Shown here piece after piece: positions 1 through 6,095 of a stretch of 8,741 bases of DNA. Numbering within the stretch: the first letter of the stretch is position 1; each line of letters opens with the position of its first letter. The position numbers were made by a program, and so were the translations under genes. The DNA lies in contig QEUY01000082.1 in NCBI GenBank assembly GCA_003577365.1, positions 1-8,741 on the forward strand, given 5' to 3'. Under the pieces are notes generated by a model. The model worked only from the letters and a program-made list of their open reading frames with translations, was not told the DNA's origin and did not search any database. The DNA comes from Chloroflexota bacterium. Lineage in GTDB: Bacteria > Chloroflexota > Anaerolineae > Caldilineales > Caldilineaceae.

Positions 1-1
1 G

Positions 2-886
2 CCGTTTCACGCTGCGCAGAGCATCGCCGCCCTGGATGCCGGCAAGCATGTCCTCAGCGAAGTGACCGCCTGCTGCACCCTCGACGACGCGCGCAGCCTG
101 GTTCAGGCCGCGCGGCGCGCATCCACCATCTACATGCTGGCCGAAAACTGCTGCTACTATGATGAGATCGAACTGGTGAAGCGGCTGGTGGACCAAGACC
201 GCTTTGGCGAGGTCTATTATGGCGAGGGCGACTACGTCCACGACTGCCGCGACCTCTTCTACGCGCCCGATGGCAGCCTCACCTGGCGCGGGCGCGGCGA
301 CCTGTCGGTCTATCTCACCCATGGCCTGGGGCCGCTGCTCTATATCACCGGCGACCGGGTGGCCGAGGTCACGGCGCTGACTGTGCCGGGCGGCAAGTTC
401 GACCCGCGCGTCACCCAGCCCACCCTGTATCTGCTGCAAATGGTCACCGCGAGCGGGCGCTGCCTGCGCACACGCGTGGACTACATCTCGCCCCGCCCCC
501 ACGAATCGACCACCTTCTTTGCGCTTCAAGGCACTGCCGGCAGCTACGAGTCGCTGCGCGGCTTTGGCGACCAAGCCAAACTCTGGCTGCAAGACGAGCA
601 TGGCGCGTCTCGCTTCCGCGCCCCGGCGCGCTGGCATCCATTAGCCGGCTACGCCGCACAGATCATCCCCGACCGGCTGGCCGCGCCCACCTCTGCCCAC
701 ACCGGCGGCCACGGCGCCACCGAATACTGGATGCTGCGCGATTTCGTGGCCGCCGTGCGTGGGGAAAAACCCTCGCCCATCGACGTCTACACCGGCCTCG
801 ACTACACCCTGCCCGGCATCTACGCCGTCGAGTCCGCCGCAGCCGGTGGCCGGCCCGTGCGCGTTGCCGACCCGCGTACCTGGTAG
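2..886 (+). CDS. Gfo/Idh/MocA-family oxidoreductase, GH109-like (5' truncated)
   Basis: The reading frame is open from base 2 and ends at TAG 884-886, giving 294 visible residues; the N-terminal part of the Rossmann domain is outside the window. A GTG at 62 is internal, because the family-typical stretch PFHAAQSIAALDAGKHVLSE is encoded before it. Visible landmarks, counted from base 2: the AGKHVLSE segment (13-20), ENCCYYDE (48-55), EGDYVHD (75-81) and THGLGP (106-111). Classical dehydrogenases of this superfamily have E-K-P after GKHV; here it is E-V-T-A, as in GH109 NAD-dependent alpha-N-acetylgalactosaminidases and relatives (EVPA). The Tyr in EGDYVHD and the His in THGLGP sit where GH109 enzymes carry active-site residues. 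A cytosolic NAD(P)-dependent sugar-modifying enzyme or glycosidase is likely; the substrate is unknown. It converges with mgtE across 32 bp. The superfamily is secure, the GH109 link is inference. Confidence 0.88.
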   Translation, partial: PFHAAQSIAALDAGKHVLSEVTACCTLDDARSLVQAARRASTIYMLAENCCYYDEIELVKRLVDQDRFGEVYYGEGDYVHDCRDLFYAPDGSLTWRGRGDLSVYLTHGLGPLLYITGDRVAEVTALTVPGGKFDPRVTQPTLYLLQMVTASGRCLRTRVDYISPRPHESTTFFALQGTAGSYESLRGFGDQAKLWLQDEHGASRFRAPARWHPLAGYAAQIIPDRLAAPTSAHTGGHGATEYWMLRDFVAAVRGEKPSPIDVYTGLDYTLPGIYAVESAAAGGRPVRVADPRTW

Positions 887-918
887 GACCCAATCTCCAT
901 TCACCCGCGCGCCATGTA

Positions 919-2271
919 TCAGGTCAGCCAGCGCAGCAGCAGCGTCGCCAGCCCCAAGAAGAGCGCAAAGCCCATGACATCCGTTGCCGTGGTGACAAAG
1001 ATGCTGGAGGCCAGCGCCGGGTCCAGGTTGAGCCGCTTGAGCGTCGTCGGCACGATGACCCCCGCCAGCGCGGCCACGATCAGATTGCCCAACATCGCCA
1101 GCCCGATCACCGCCCCCAGCACGGCGTTGCCCATCCACAGCCACGCCACCAGCCCCACCGAAATGCCCAGCGCGATCCCATTCAACAGGCCGATCACAAA
1201 CTCGTGGCGGGCGGCGCGCCAGGCGCTGCGCACATCAATTTCGCCCAAAGCCAGCGAGCGCACGATGATCGTCATCGTCTGGTTGCCGGCGTTGCCGCCC
1301 TGCCCGGCCACAATCGGCATAAAGACGGCCAGCACCGCCACCGCCGCGATCGTGTCCTCAAAAAAGGCCACGACCATCGACGCCAGAAACGCCGTGCCCA
1401 TGTTTACATACAGCCAGGGCAAACGCGAGCGCAAGGCGTCGGCGACCGGCGCAAACACCGCCGCATCCGGGCTGACCTGGGCCAGATGGTAGATGTCCTC
1501 GGTCGCCTCCTCTTCCAGCACATCCACGACATCGTCCACCGTCACCAGCCCCACCAGCCGGTCGTCATGGTCCACCACAGGCAGCGCCAGCAGGTCGTAG
1601 CGTGCAAAGATCTGCGCCACCTCCTCCTGGTCCATATCCACACGCACGCTGATCACCTCGCGGCGCATCACTTCTTCAATGGTCTGCTGCGGCTCGGCCA
1701 GGATCAAGGCGCGCAGGCTGACCACGCCGATCAGCCGGCCGTTGCGGTCGAGCACATAGAGATGGAAAACCTGATTCGCATCGTGATAATGCTCCTTCAA
1801 AAACGCAAACGCCTCGGCTACCGTCATGTAACGGCGCAGAGACGGCGGGGCGACATTCATAATGCCGCCCGCAGTATCCTCCGGATAGGCGAGCAGCGGC
1901 GCAACCGAGTGCGCCTCGTCCATCTGCTCCAAGACCGCCGTCGCCTCGGCAGGCTCCATTTCGCCCAGCAAGTCGGCAGCGACATCCGGCTCCATCTCGT
2001 CGAGGACGTCGGCCAGCGCCTCTTCATCCAAGTGCTGCACGACGTCGACCGCGTCCTCGGCATCCATTTGCCCAAAGACCTCGGCCAAGTCGACAGGCTG
2101 TAAACGCGTCACCAGCGCGGCCTGCGTCTCAGGGTCCAAGGTCGATAAGATCTCCGCGCCGTCGGCAGGATGCAGGGCGCGCAGAAATTCGGCTGCGCCG
2201 TCCAGGTCATCCGCCTGGAGCAGCACTTGCATCTGCTCCATGGCGTCCGCCAGCTTCACAGGATCCACCAT
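919..2271 (-). CDS. mgtE: Magnesium transporter MgtE
   Basis: A 450-residue protein, the usual MgtE length. MgtE is a dimeric inner-membrane Mg2+ channel gated by cytosolic Mg2+. Visible order: acidic helical N domain with repeated LxxMxPxxAAxLLxxM-like segments (about 1-130), paired CBS domains (about 135-260, with SLRALILA and TVDDVVDVLEEEATED), then a five-helix membrane domain (about 285-450). The pore signature MPIVAGQGGNAGNQ is at 318-331. The conserved Asp of FVTTATDVMGF is residue 431, matching the selectivity-filter Asp (432) of Thermus MgtE. An open frame extends upstream to an ATG at 2370, but the ATG at 2271 has a perfect Shine-Dalgarno site 7 nt ahead and gives the normal N-terminus, so it is preferred. 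The gene stands alone behind a 720-bp gene-free stretch that may hold a structured leader. Confidence 0.95.
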   Translation of the reverse strand: MVDPVKLADAMEQMQVLLQADDLDGAAEFLRALHPADGAEILSTLDPETQAALVTRLQPVDLAEVFGQMDAEDAVDVVQHLDEEALADVLDEMEPDVAADLLGEMEPAEATAVLEQMDEAHSVAPLLAYPEDTAGGIMNVAPPSLRRYMTVAEAFAFLKEHYHDANQVFHLYVLDRNGRLIGVVSLRALILAEPQQTIEEVMRREVISVRVDMDQEEVAQIFARYDLLALPVVDHDDRLVGLVTVDDVVDVLEEEATEDIYHLAQVSPDAAVFAPVADALRSRLPWLYVNMGTAFLASMVVAFFEDTIAAVAVLAVFMPIVAGQGGNAGNQTMTIIVRSLALGEIDVRSAWRAARHEFVIGLLNGIALGISVGLVAWLWMGNAVLGAVIGLAMLGNLIVAALAGVIVPTTLKRLNLDPALASSIFVTTATDVMGFALFLGLATLLLRWLT

Positions 2272-2278
2272 TGAACAG

Positions 2279-2286
2279 CCTCCTTT
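2279..2286 (-). promoter_or_regulatory. Shine-Dalgarno site of mgtE
   Basis: Read on the minus strand this is AAAGGAGG, a full-strength ribosome binding site ending 7 nt before the ATG at 2271. It decides the mgtE start against the longer open frame that begins at 2370, which has no such site. Confidence 0.85.
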
Positions 2287-2314
2287 CGCAACAAGGCAAA
2301 TAGGACCGCAATGG

Positions 2315-2347
2315 GCAGCCCCCTCCACAGAGGCGGGCCGCGGCTGC
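2315..2347 (-). repeat. Hairpin 28 nt ahead of the mgtE Shine-Dalgarno site
   Basis: GCAGCC (2315-2320) pairs with GGCTGC (2342-2347), and inside it CCTC (2322-2325) pairs with GAGG (2330-2333) around a CACA loop. In the mgtE mRNA this places a two-part stem shortly before the ribosome binding site. No U-run follows on the minus strand, so it is not an ordinary intrinsic terminator. It could be part of a leader structure or have no function. Confidence 0.35.
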
Positions 2348-2519
2348 AAGCAAGCGGAGCGCGCCGGCACAGCTAGACCGCTCGCGACCGCTTACCCCCG
2401 GTGACTGGGTGTGTGCGCGCGTTGTGCGGCTGCTTGGTTGACAGGTAGGTGGGGAAGAATTGGAGAGTGAGAATAGCTCCGGCTGGGCGCGCAGGCGAGG
2501 GCAGCGCACCCCTCCGGGC

Positions 2520-2638
2520 GCGGAGACGCTACGTGCCGGAGACGGGTCTATGCCATGCCCTGCCCCTTGCAGCCCCAGGTCCCTCCACCACGCTACCTAA
2601 GCGGGGAAACCGTGCGAACGCCTGTGCGGCGTCTCCGC
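2520..2638. repeat. Long-range 10-bp inverted repeat enclosing 99 nt
   Basis: GCGGAGACGC (2520-2529) and GCGTCTCCGC (2629-2638) are perfectly complementary. The 99 nt between them contain smaller stems, for example CGCT-ACCTA-AGCG (2591-2603). A closing stem around a set of internal hairpins is the general architecture of riboswitches and other structured RNAs. Read on either strand I could not match a known class: it lacks the full conserved cores of M-box, SAM-I, cobalamin or c-di-AMP riboswitches. If transcribed with mgtE it would lie about 250 nt upstream of the start codon. Confidence 0.4.
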
Positions 2639-2690
2639 TGCGGGCAGTATGAGGGCGACATCGGCCACCCTGTTTGTCGACACCGTCCTC

Positions 2691-2733
2691 GCCCATAGCT
2701 GGCCGGCTATATCTGCCGGCCCGACCTATGGGC
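2691..2733. repeat. Strong 15-bp two-part hairpin
   Basis: An outer stem GCCCATAG (2691-2698) / CTATGGGC (2726-2733) and an inner stem GGCCGGC (2701-2707) / GCCGGCC (2715-2721) are both perfect, separated by an asymmetric internal loop (2 and 4 nt) and capped by TATATCT. The 3' arm also offers an alternative pairing, CCCGAC (2720-2725) with GTCGGG (2745-2750), so two mutually exclusive folds are possible. No U-run follows on either strand. It is a candidate structured-RNA element in the mgtE leader or a protein-binding site. Confidence 0.45.
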
Positions 2734-2753
2734 ACGGGACTACTGTCGGGGTC

Positions 2754-2770
2754 GGACTGCGCTTCAGTCC
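2754..2770. repeat. Short perfect hairpin GGACTG/CAGTCC
   Basis: GGACTG (2754-2759) pairs with CAGTCC (2765-2770) around a CGCTT loop. It sits 20 bp from the 15-bp hairpin and would be near the 5' end of an mgtE transcript starting around 2780, where weak -35/-10-like hexamers (TCGACA at 2811-2816 and GAATAC at 2790-2795, minus strand, 15-bp spacing) can be seen. Promoter placement is tentative. Confidence 0.3.
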
Positions 2771-3006
2771 CGGCAAATTCTTGATACGTCGTATTCATGT
2801 GCTTTCATGCCTGTCGAGAAGCGACCCAGTGTCGCATTGCATGGCATGACGAGGGCAGCATACCATGGCCCGGTTAGTGCGTCAATTACACAATCGCGCC
2901 TCCGGCATCGCGCTGCCCCGCGTGCCATGCCCTTGTCGCGCCGGTGGTTTGATTGCACACCCGCTCACCACGCGCCTACGCAGGCGCTGCGCCGCCGATA
3001 GGCAGT

Positions 3007-3426
3007 TCAGAGCGTGCGCGCCAACTCTGCACAGACCTGCTCGCAGTGGCGGCATGCCTCCGCACAAAGGCGGCAGTGCTCATGCATCTGCGCATGGCTC
3101 TCGCATTCCTGGCCGCAGGCCTGGCAGGCCGCCGCGCACGCCCGCAGCAGGTCGCGCTGGATCGCCGTGTCGACCTGGGTCATACGCGCCAGCACACGCG
3201 CTGCCGTCGCGCAGATATCCGCACAGTCGAGGTTGAGGCGAATACAGCGTGTCAAGTTCTGTACATGCGGCTCGGCCAGGCAGGCGTCGGCGCAAGATGT
3301 GCAGACGGTCGCACAGGTCGCAATGGCGCTGACCGCTTGCGCCAGCCGGTCAGCTCCGCCCTGCACGGGTTGCGGATGGCTGCGCAGCATCCCGGCAATC
3401 ATTGGTTGGTCTTGGCTCAGTTCCAT
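3007..3426 (-). CDS. Cys-rich four-helix-bundle copper-binding protein (DUF326/Csp type)
   Basis: A 139-residue protein with 16 Cys, mostly in CxxxC, CxxC and CxxCxxxC patterns on predicted helices: CATVCTSCADAC (38-49), CIRLNLDCADIC (61-72), CAAACQACGQEC (97-108) and CRLCAEACRHCEQVC (118-132), with interspersed His. This pattern is that of the DUF326 family, which includes the Csp copper-storage proteins, whose four-helix bundle is lined with Cys that bind many Cu(I) ions. No signal peptide or membrane segment is visible, so it resembles the cytosolic Csp3 group. The ATG at 3426 is chosen because GGGAG (3435-3439) lies 8 nt upstream; an in-frame ATG at 3510 would add 28 residues of unfamiliar sequence. 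It stands alone 264 bp downstream of the kinase gene behind its own palindrome-bearing promoter candidate. Metal identity is inferred from the family. Confidence 0.85.
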   Translation of the reverse strand: MELSQDQPMIAGMLRSHPQPVQGGADRLAQAVSAIATCATVCTSCADACLAEPHVQNLTRCIRLNLDCADICATAARVLARMTQVDTAIQRDLLRACAAACQACGQECESHAQMHEHCRLCAEACRHCEQVCAELARTL

Positions 3427-3457
3427 GGGGTGTACTCCCTTCTTCGTGCTCGTCAGT

Positions 3458-3498
3458 AGCCTCGTCGAAAGCCTCGTCGATGCAGCAGGCCGCATCGA
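3458..3498. repeat. Direct repeat plus hairpin in the 5' region of the Cys-rich gene
   Basis: AGCCTCGTCGA occurs twice, at 3458-3468 and 3470-3480, with a period of 12 bp. The second copy runs into a perfect inverted repeat TCGATGC (3477-3483) / GCATCGA (3492-3498) with an 8-nt loop. A further inverted pair GCCGGC/GCCGGC is at 3503-3508 and 3514-3519. All lie between the promoter candidate and the Shine-Dalgarno site of the Cys-rich gene, so they would be in its 5' untranslated RNA. Function unknown. Confidence 0.4.
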
Positions 3499-3534
3499 CC
3501 ACGCCGGCACGCCGCCGGCCCCCCAAACCTACGC

Positions 3535-3562
3535 CGTCTAAAGCCAGGTGTACACCTATCAA
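3535..3562 (-). promoter_or_regulatory. Candidate promoter with a 12-bp palindromic operator, Cys-rich gene
   Basis: AGGTGTACACCT at 3546-3557 is a perfect 12-bp palindrome. On the minus strand TTGATA (3557-3562) is a good -35, and TAGACG (3535-3540) is a weak -10 at 16-bp spacing, so the palindrome fills most of the spacer. Such placement is typical of operators for metal-responsive repressors or MerR-type activators. It is about 120 bp upstream of the start codon at 3426. No specific regulator can be named from the motif, and none is encoded in the window apart from the OmpR-type regulator. Confidence 0.4.
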
Positions 3563-3689
3563 GGCACAGACCCGCGCTACACCGGCAGGCGCAGCGCTTG
3601 CGTACCCGCAGCGCCTTCTGCCCGCGCAGCGACCGGCAAGCCACGTATAGCCGCCCTCAGGGGTGTTTTGTTCGATTGGCCGCTTTGGA

Positions 3690-5180
3690 CTAGATGTTCG
3701 CCGGGCGGATCGGGGCGCTGGGGTCAACGGTGGGCAGGGGTGGCTCTACAGCGTGGCCGGCGCCGTTCTCGCTCCCCAACGGCCACACCACGCGCACTGT
3801 CGTTCCCTGCCCCAGTCCAGGGCTATCAATTGAGATCTCCCCGCCGTAGGCCTGCACAATCGACTGCACCAACGACAGGCCCAACCCTGCGCCGTGGACC
3901 ACGCGGGTATGCGCCTTATCGGCACGGTAGAAACGCTCAAAGAGATGCGGCAGATCTTCCGGCGCGACTCCTTGGCCCGTATCCGTTACCTCCAGCAGCA
4001 GCCGCTCGCCGTCCGTGTCCAGCGTACAGGTTACTGTCCCGCCTGGCGGCGTATAGCTGATGGCATTGCCCAATAGGTTGCGCAGCACCACACGCATATG
4101 ATTGGTGGCGGCCCGCATCGTAGGCAGGTTCACCGGCGCGTCCAGCCGCAGCGCCACCTCCTGTCTCTCGGCGTGAGGCCCGAACTCACGCAGCACGGCG
4201 CGCGCCAGCCGCAGCATATCGACAGCCTCCTGGCCGCGCTCGGCGCGCCCGGCATCCAGCCGCGAGAGCAAGATCAGGTCTTCGACCAGCCCGCCCAGCC
4301 GGGCCGCCTCGTCGTCGATCTCGGCGATATACTGGCGCGCCGTGGCTGGGTCGAGCGTGCCGGCGCGCAGCGCCTCGCTGCGCAGACGGATGGTCGTCAA
4401 AGGTGTACGCAGTTCGTGCGAAGCATTGCTGGCGAAGGCGCGCTGCTCCTCCAGCATGGCCTGCACCTCGCTCGCCATGTCATTAAAGGCGGTGGCGACC
4501 TGGCCGATCTCGTCGCGGCCCATGTCGGGCAGCCGCGCGTCCAAGTCGCCCGCCGCCAAACGCAGCGCCGACGCGCGCAGTTGCTCCAAGGGGCGAGCCA
4601 GTGAAGCGGCCAGCCAGACACTGGCCATGGCCGCCAACAGCCCCAGCACGCCAACCCCACCCGCCAGCGCCCACCAGCGCCGGCGCACGGCAGCCGCGGC
4701 CGCAGTCACCGGACGCGCCAGTTGCACCACGCTGAGTATCTCGTCGTCCTCCTCGATTGGAGCCGCGGCATAGACCGTCTCCACTCCTGCCGCGTCGCCG
4801 CGCACGGCATAGGCCGCGCTGCCGACCAGCGCCGCGGCGACCTCGCTCCCCGCCTCAGGCGGAGCCAGGTGCGGCGCGCTGTCGAACCAGATGCGCCCCG
4901 TCACATCGCGCAGCAGCAGCCGCGACTCGGTCTGTGTCGCAAAGCCGTTCAACCGCTGAAAGAGCTGCGCTTGGTCCTCTTTGCCTTCAAGGACATGCTC
5001 CACCGTCTTGTCCAGGCTGCGCGCCAGGAGCGCCGTCTGATCCTGCAGCCCCTGCGCCAAGTCCTCTTCAGCCCCCCGAGCGATCTGACCGCCGGCCAGT
5101 TGCGCCAGCCCGCCAAACCCCAGCACGATCAGCAAAAAATAGGCCAGCAGCAGACGCGTGCGCAGCCGCAGCCGGTTCAC
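3690..5180 (-). CDS. Membrane sensor histidine kinase, HAMP type
   Basis: 496 residues: TM1 about 9-28, an extracytoplasmic sensor domain about 29-168 (with the cache-like stretch LLLRDVTGRIWFDSAP), TM2 about 170-191 and a HAMP domain about 192-245. The H-box is FASNASHELRTPL with phospho-accepting His255. The N-box is NLLGNAISYTPPGG (368-381), G1 is DTGQG (400-404), the F-box FERFYR (414-419) and G2 GAGLGL (430-435), so the kinase looks complete. A Pro-rich tail of about 30 residues follows the ATPase domain. The start is a GTG at 5180 overlapping the TGA of the regulator gene (GTGA), with AGGAGG (5188-5193) 7 nt upstream, so translation of the pair is probably coupled. Architecture resembles BaeS/CusS-like envelope or metal sensors, but the signal cannot be read from the sequence. 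Confidence 0.95.
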   Translation of the reverse strand: MNRLRLRTRLLLAYFLLIVLGFGGLAQLAGGQIARGAEEDLAQGLQDQTALLARSLDKTVEHVLEGKEDQAQLFQRLNGFATQTESRLLLRDVTGRIWFDSAPHLAPPEAGSEVAAALVGSAAYAVRGDAAGVETVYAAAPIEEDDEILSVVQLARPVTAAAAAVRRRWWALAGGVGVLGLLAAMASVWLAASLARPLEQLRASALRLAAGDLDARLPDMGRDEIGQVATAFNDMASEVQAMLEEQRAFASNASHELRTPLTTIRLRSEALRAGTLDPATARQYIAEIDDEAARLGGLVEDLILLSRLDAGRAERGQEAVDMLRLARAVLREFGPHAERQEVALRLDAPVNLPTMRAATNHMRVVLRNLLGNAISYTPPGGTVTCTLDTDGERLLLEVTDTGQGVAPEDLPHLFERFYRADKAHTRVVHGAGLGLSLVQSIVQAYGGEISIDSPGLGQGTTVRVVWPLGSENGAGHAVEPPLPTVDPSAPIRPANI

Positions 5181-5875
5181 AGCAGTGCCTCCTCTGGGGC
5201 AGTAAACCGGTAGCCGGTGCCGCGCACCGTGCGAATATAGCGCGGCCGCCCTGGGTCATCCTCGATCTTCTCGCGCAGCCAACGGATATGCACATCCAGT
5301 GTGCGCGTGTCGCCCAGCCAGTCGGTCCCCCAGACCTCGTCAAACAGTTCGGCGCGGCTCACGACCGCGCCCTGGCGCCCCACCAGCAGGCTCAGCAGTT
5401 CGAATTCCTTGTGGCGCAGGCTCAACTCACGCTCCCCTTTAAAGAGTTGGCGCGTCTCCAGATTGATCCGCAGGTCGCCCACGCGCAGTTCCCCGCCAGG
5501 GGGCCGCCGGTCGAGATCAACCCGGCGCAGCATGGCGCGCAGCCGCGCCAGCAGTTCGCGCGTGCTAAAGGGTTTGGTCAAATAGTCATCTGCGCCCAGT
5601 TCCAGCCCGAGGATGCGGTCCACCTCCTCGCCGAGCGCGGTCAACATCAGGATCGGCACGGCGCTGCGCCGGCGCAGCGCCTGGCAGACCTGCCAGCCAT
5701 CCAACCCCGGCAGCATCACATCCAAGATCACCAGATCGGGCTGGGTCACCTGCGCCACAGCCAACCCGGCATCGCCTGAATGCGCCACCTGCACCCCATA
5801 GCCCGCCTCCCCTAAACTGCGCGCCAGGGGGGTCGTGATCATCGGGTCGTCGTCGATCAACAAAATCGTGGTCAT
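5177..5875 (-). CDS. OmpR/PhoB-family response regulator
   Basis: 232 residues. The receiver domain (about 1-118) has the acidic pair Asp8/Asp9, phospho-acceptor Asp52 in LVILDVMLPGLDG, Thr79 and Lys101 in ADDYLTKPF. The winged-helix DNA-binding domain (about 128-226) ends in the family signature VHIRWLREKIEDDP...RYIRTVRGTGYRF. The ATG at 5875 starts the canonical MTTILLIDDD; the open frame continues upstream to 6052 but that extension is not protein-like. A purine-rich GGGGGAGAGGG (5881-5891) precedes the start. It shares a 4-bp overlap with the kinase and is divergent from the Asp/His-rich gene. Four 11-bp direct repeats in the intergenic region are the expected type of target for this family and suggest autoregulation. 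Confidence 0.95.
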   Translation of the reverse strand: MTTILLIDDDPMITTPLARSLGEAGYGVQVAHSGDAGLAVAQVTQPDLVILDVMLPGLDGWQVCQALRRRSAVPILMLTALGEEVDRILGLELGADDYLTKPFSTRELLARLRAMLRRVDLDRRPPGGELRVGDLRINLETRQLFKGERELSLRHKEFELLSLLVGRQGAVVSRAELFDEVWGTDWLGDTRTLDVHIRWLREKIEDDPGRPRYIRTVRGTGYRFTAPEEALL

Positions 5876-5935
5876 GGCATCCCTCTCCCCCGATTGTCGC
5901 CCAAATCCTGCCGCGCGGCAAGGCCGTCCGTCACG

Positions 5936-5979
5936 ATTTAAGCAGAATTTAAGCCTAGTTAGACGCCGGTTAACCACGC
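5936..5979. promoter_or_regulatory. Four tandem 11-bp units, probable response-regulator box
   Basis: Units start at 5936 (ATTTAAGC), 5947 (ATTTAAGC), 5958 (GTTAGACG) and 5969 (GTTAACCA), each exactly 11 bp after the last. The first two are identical over 8 bp; the others keep the TTA core. OmpR/PhoB-type regulators bind head-to-tail to direct repeats with an 11-bp (one helical turn) period, so this is the likely site of the adjacent regulator. It lies between the divergent start codons (5875 and 6096) and is AT-rich against a GC-rich background. Confidence 0.75.
5946..5973 (-). promoter_or_regulatory. Candidate leftward promoter of the two-component operon
   Basis: On the minus strand TTAACC (5968-5973) and TAAATT (5946-5951) are separated by 16 bp and overlap the tandem repeats completely. 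If used, binding of the regulator would cover this promoter, giving autorepression or a switch between the divergent promoters. The hexamers are only moderate matches. Confidence 0.35.
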
Positions 5980-6001
5980 CGCCCTCCGGCTGCCCTATCC
6001 T
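5973..6001 (+). promoter_or_regulatory. Candidate rightward promoter of the Asp/His-rich cluster
   Basis: TATCCT at 5996-6001 is a fair -10. The -35 position 17 bp upstream (5973-5978) has no consensus and is occupied by the last tandem unit (from 5969). Promoters activated by PhoB-like regulators have exactly this layout: a poor -35 replaced by the activator box. The start of transcription would be near 6008, leaving a leader of about 88 nt. Confidence 0.4.
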
Positions 6002-6095
6002 AGAAACCGTGCGGGCCGCGACACAGCCGCGCCCCCCATAAGAGCACATCAAACTCGATCAGAAACCAGACTAGAGTGTCAAGGAAGGATGACCG

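Larger units (their letters stand above)
2287..3006 (-). other. Gene-free 720-bp stretch upstream of mgtE, rich in inverted repeats
   Basis: No open frame here looks like a protein: the candidates are Arg/Pro/Ala-rich, unlike any family I recognise, and lack convincing ribosome binding sites. The stretch lies between two minus-strand genes, so it should hold the 3' end of the Cys-rich gene and the promoter and leader of mgtE. It contains several perfect inverted repeats (listed separately at 2315-2347, 2520-2638, 2691-2733, 2754-2770), plus GCGCCT-ACGC-AGGCGC at 2972-2987 just past the Cys-rich gene, which lacks a U-run. A short palindrome ATACG-T-CGTAT is at 2784-2794. mgtE genes are often controlled by the M-box Mg2+ riboswitch, but its conserved blocks could not be matched. 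I cannot assign a class to the structure. Confidence 0.5.

Noticed and set aside
1204..2103. 299-codon + strand open frame
   Set aside because: Lies wholly antisense to mgtE, is His/Arg/Gln-rich, and matches no family; a shadow produced by high GC. The same holds for the frames at 4757-5779 (+), 6198-6644 (-), 6874-7530 (-) and 7630-8223 (-).
2438..2474. TTGACA as a + strand promoter with a downstream GAGAAT
   Set aside because: The spacing is 25 bp and no gene follows on that strand.
2579..2589. On the minus strand an 11-base match (GGTGGAGGGAC) to the SAM-I riboswitch core
   Set aside because: The other obligatory SAM-I blocks (GATGAA and CCGGCAACC) do not follow, and the downstream gene is a Mg2+ transporter; chance match.
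2601..2638. Resemblance to the cobalamin (GGGGAAACCGTGCGAA) or c-di-AMP (AGCGGGGAAACC) riboswitch cores on the + strand
   Set aside because: The remaining conserved segments of both classes are missing, and no + strand gene follows within 3 kb.
2287..2810. M-box Mg2+ riboswitch ahead of mgtE
   Set aside because: The conserved M-box blocks (AGGTGAGGCTCCT, GAGACGCCAATGGGT, CAGTGCTAAAGCTC) could not be found, only fragments such as TTAGGT and a reversed ATGCCAT. Left as an unassigned structured region.
3594..3614. Hairpin after the kinase stop codon (GCGC, TGCG-TACC-CGCA, GCGC) as an intrinsic terminator of the two-component operon
   Set aside because: It has a bulge and no U-run on the minus strand; too weak to list as a terminator.
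3653..3672. CCCTCAGGGGTGTTTTGTT on the + strand as a terminator
   Set aside because: The stem is only 3-4 bp and no + strand gene lies upstream to be terminated.
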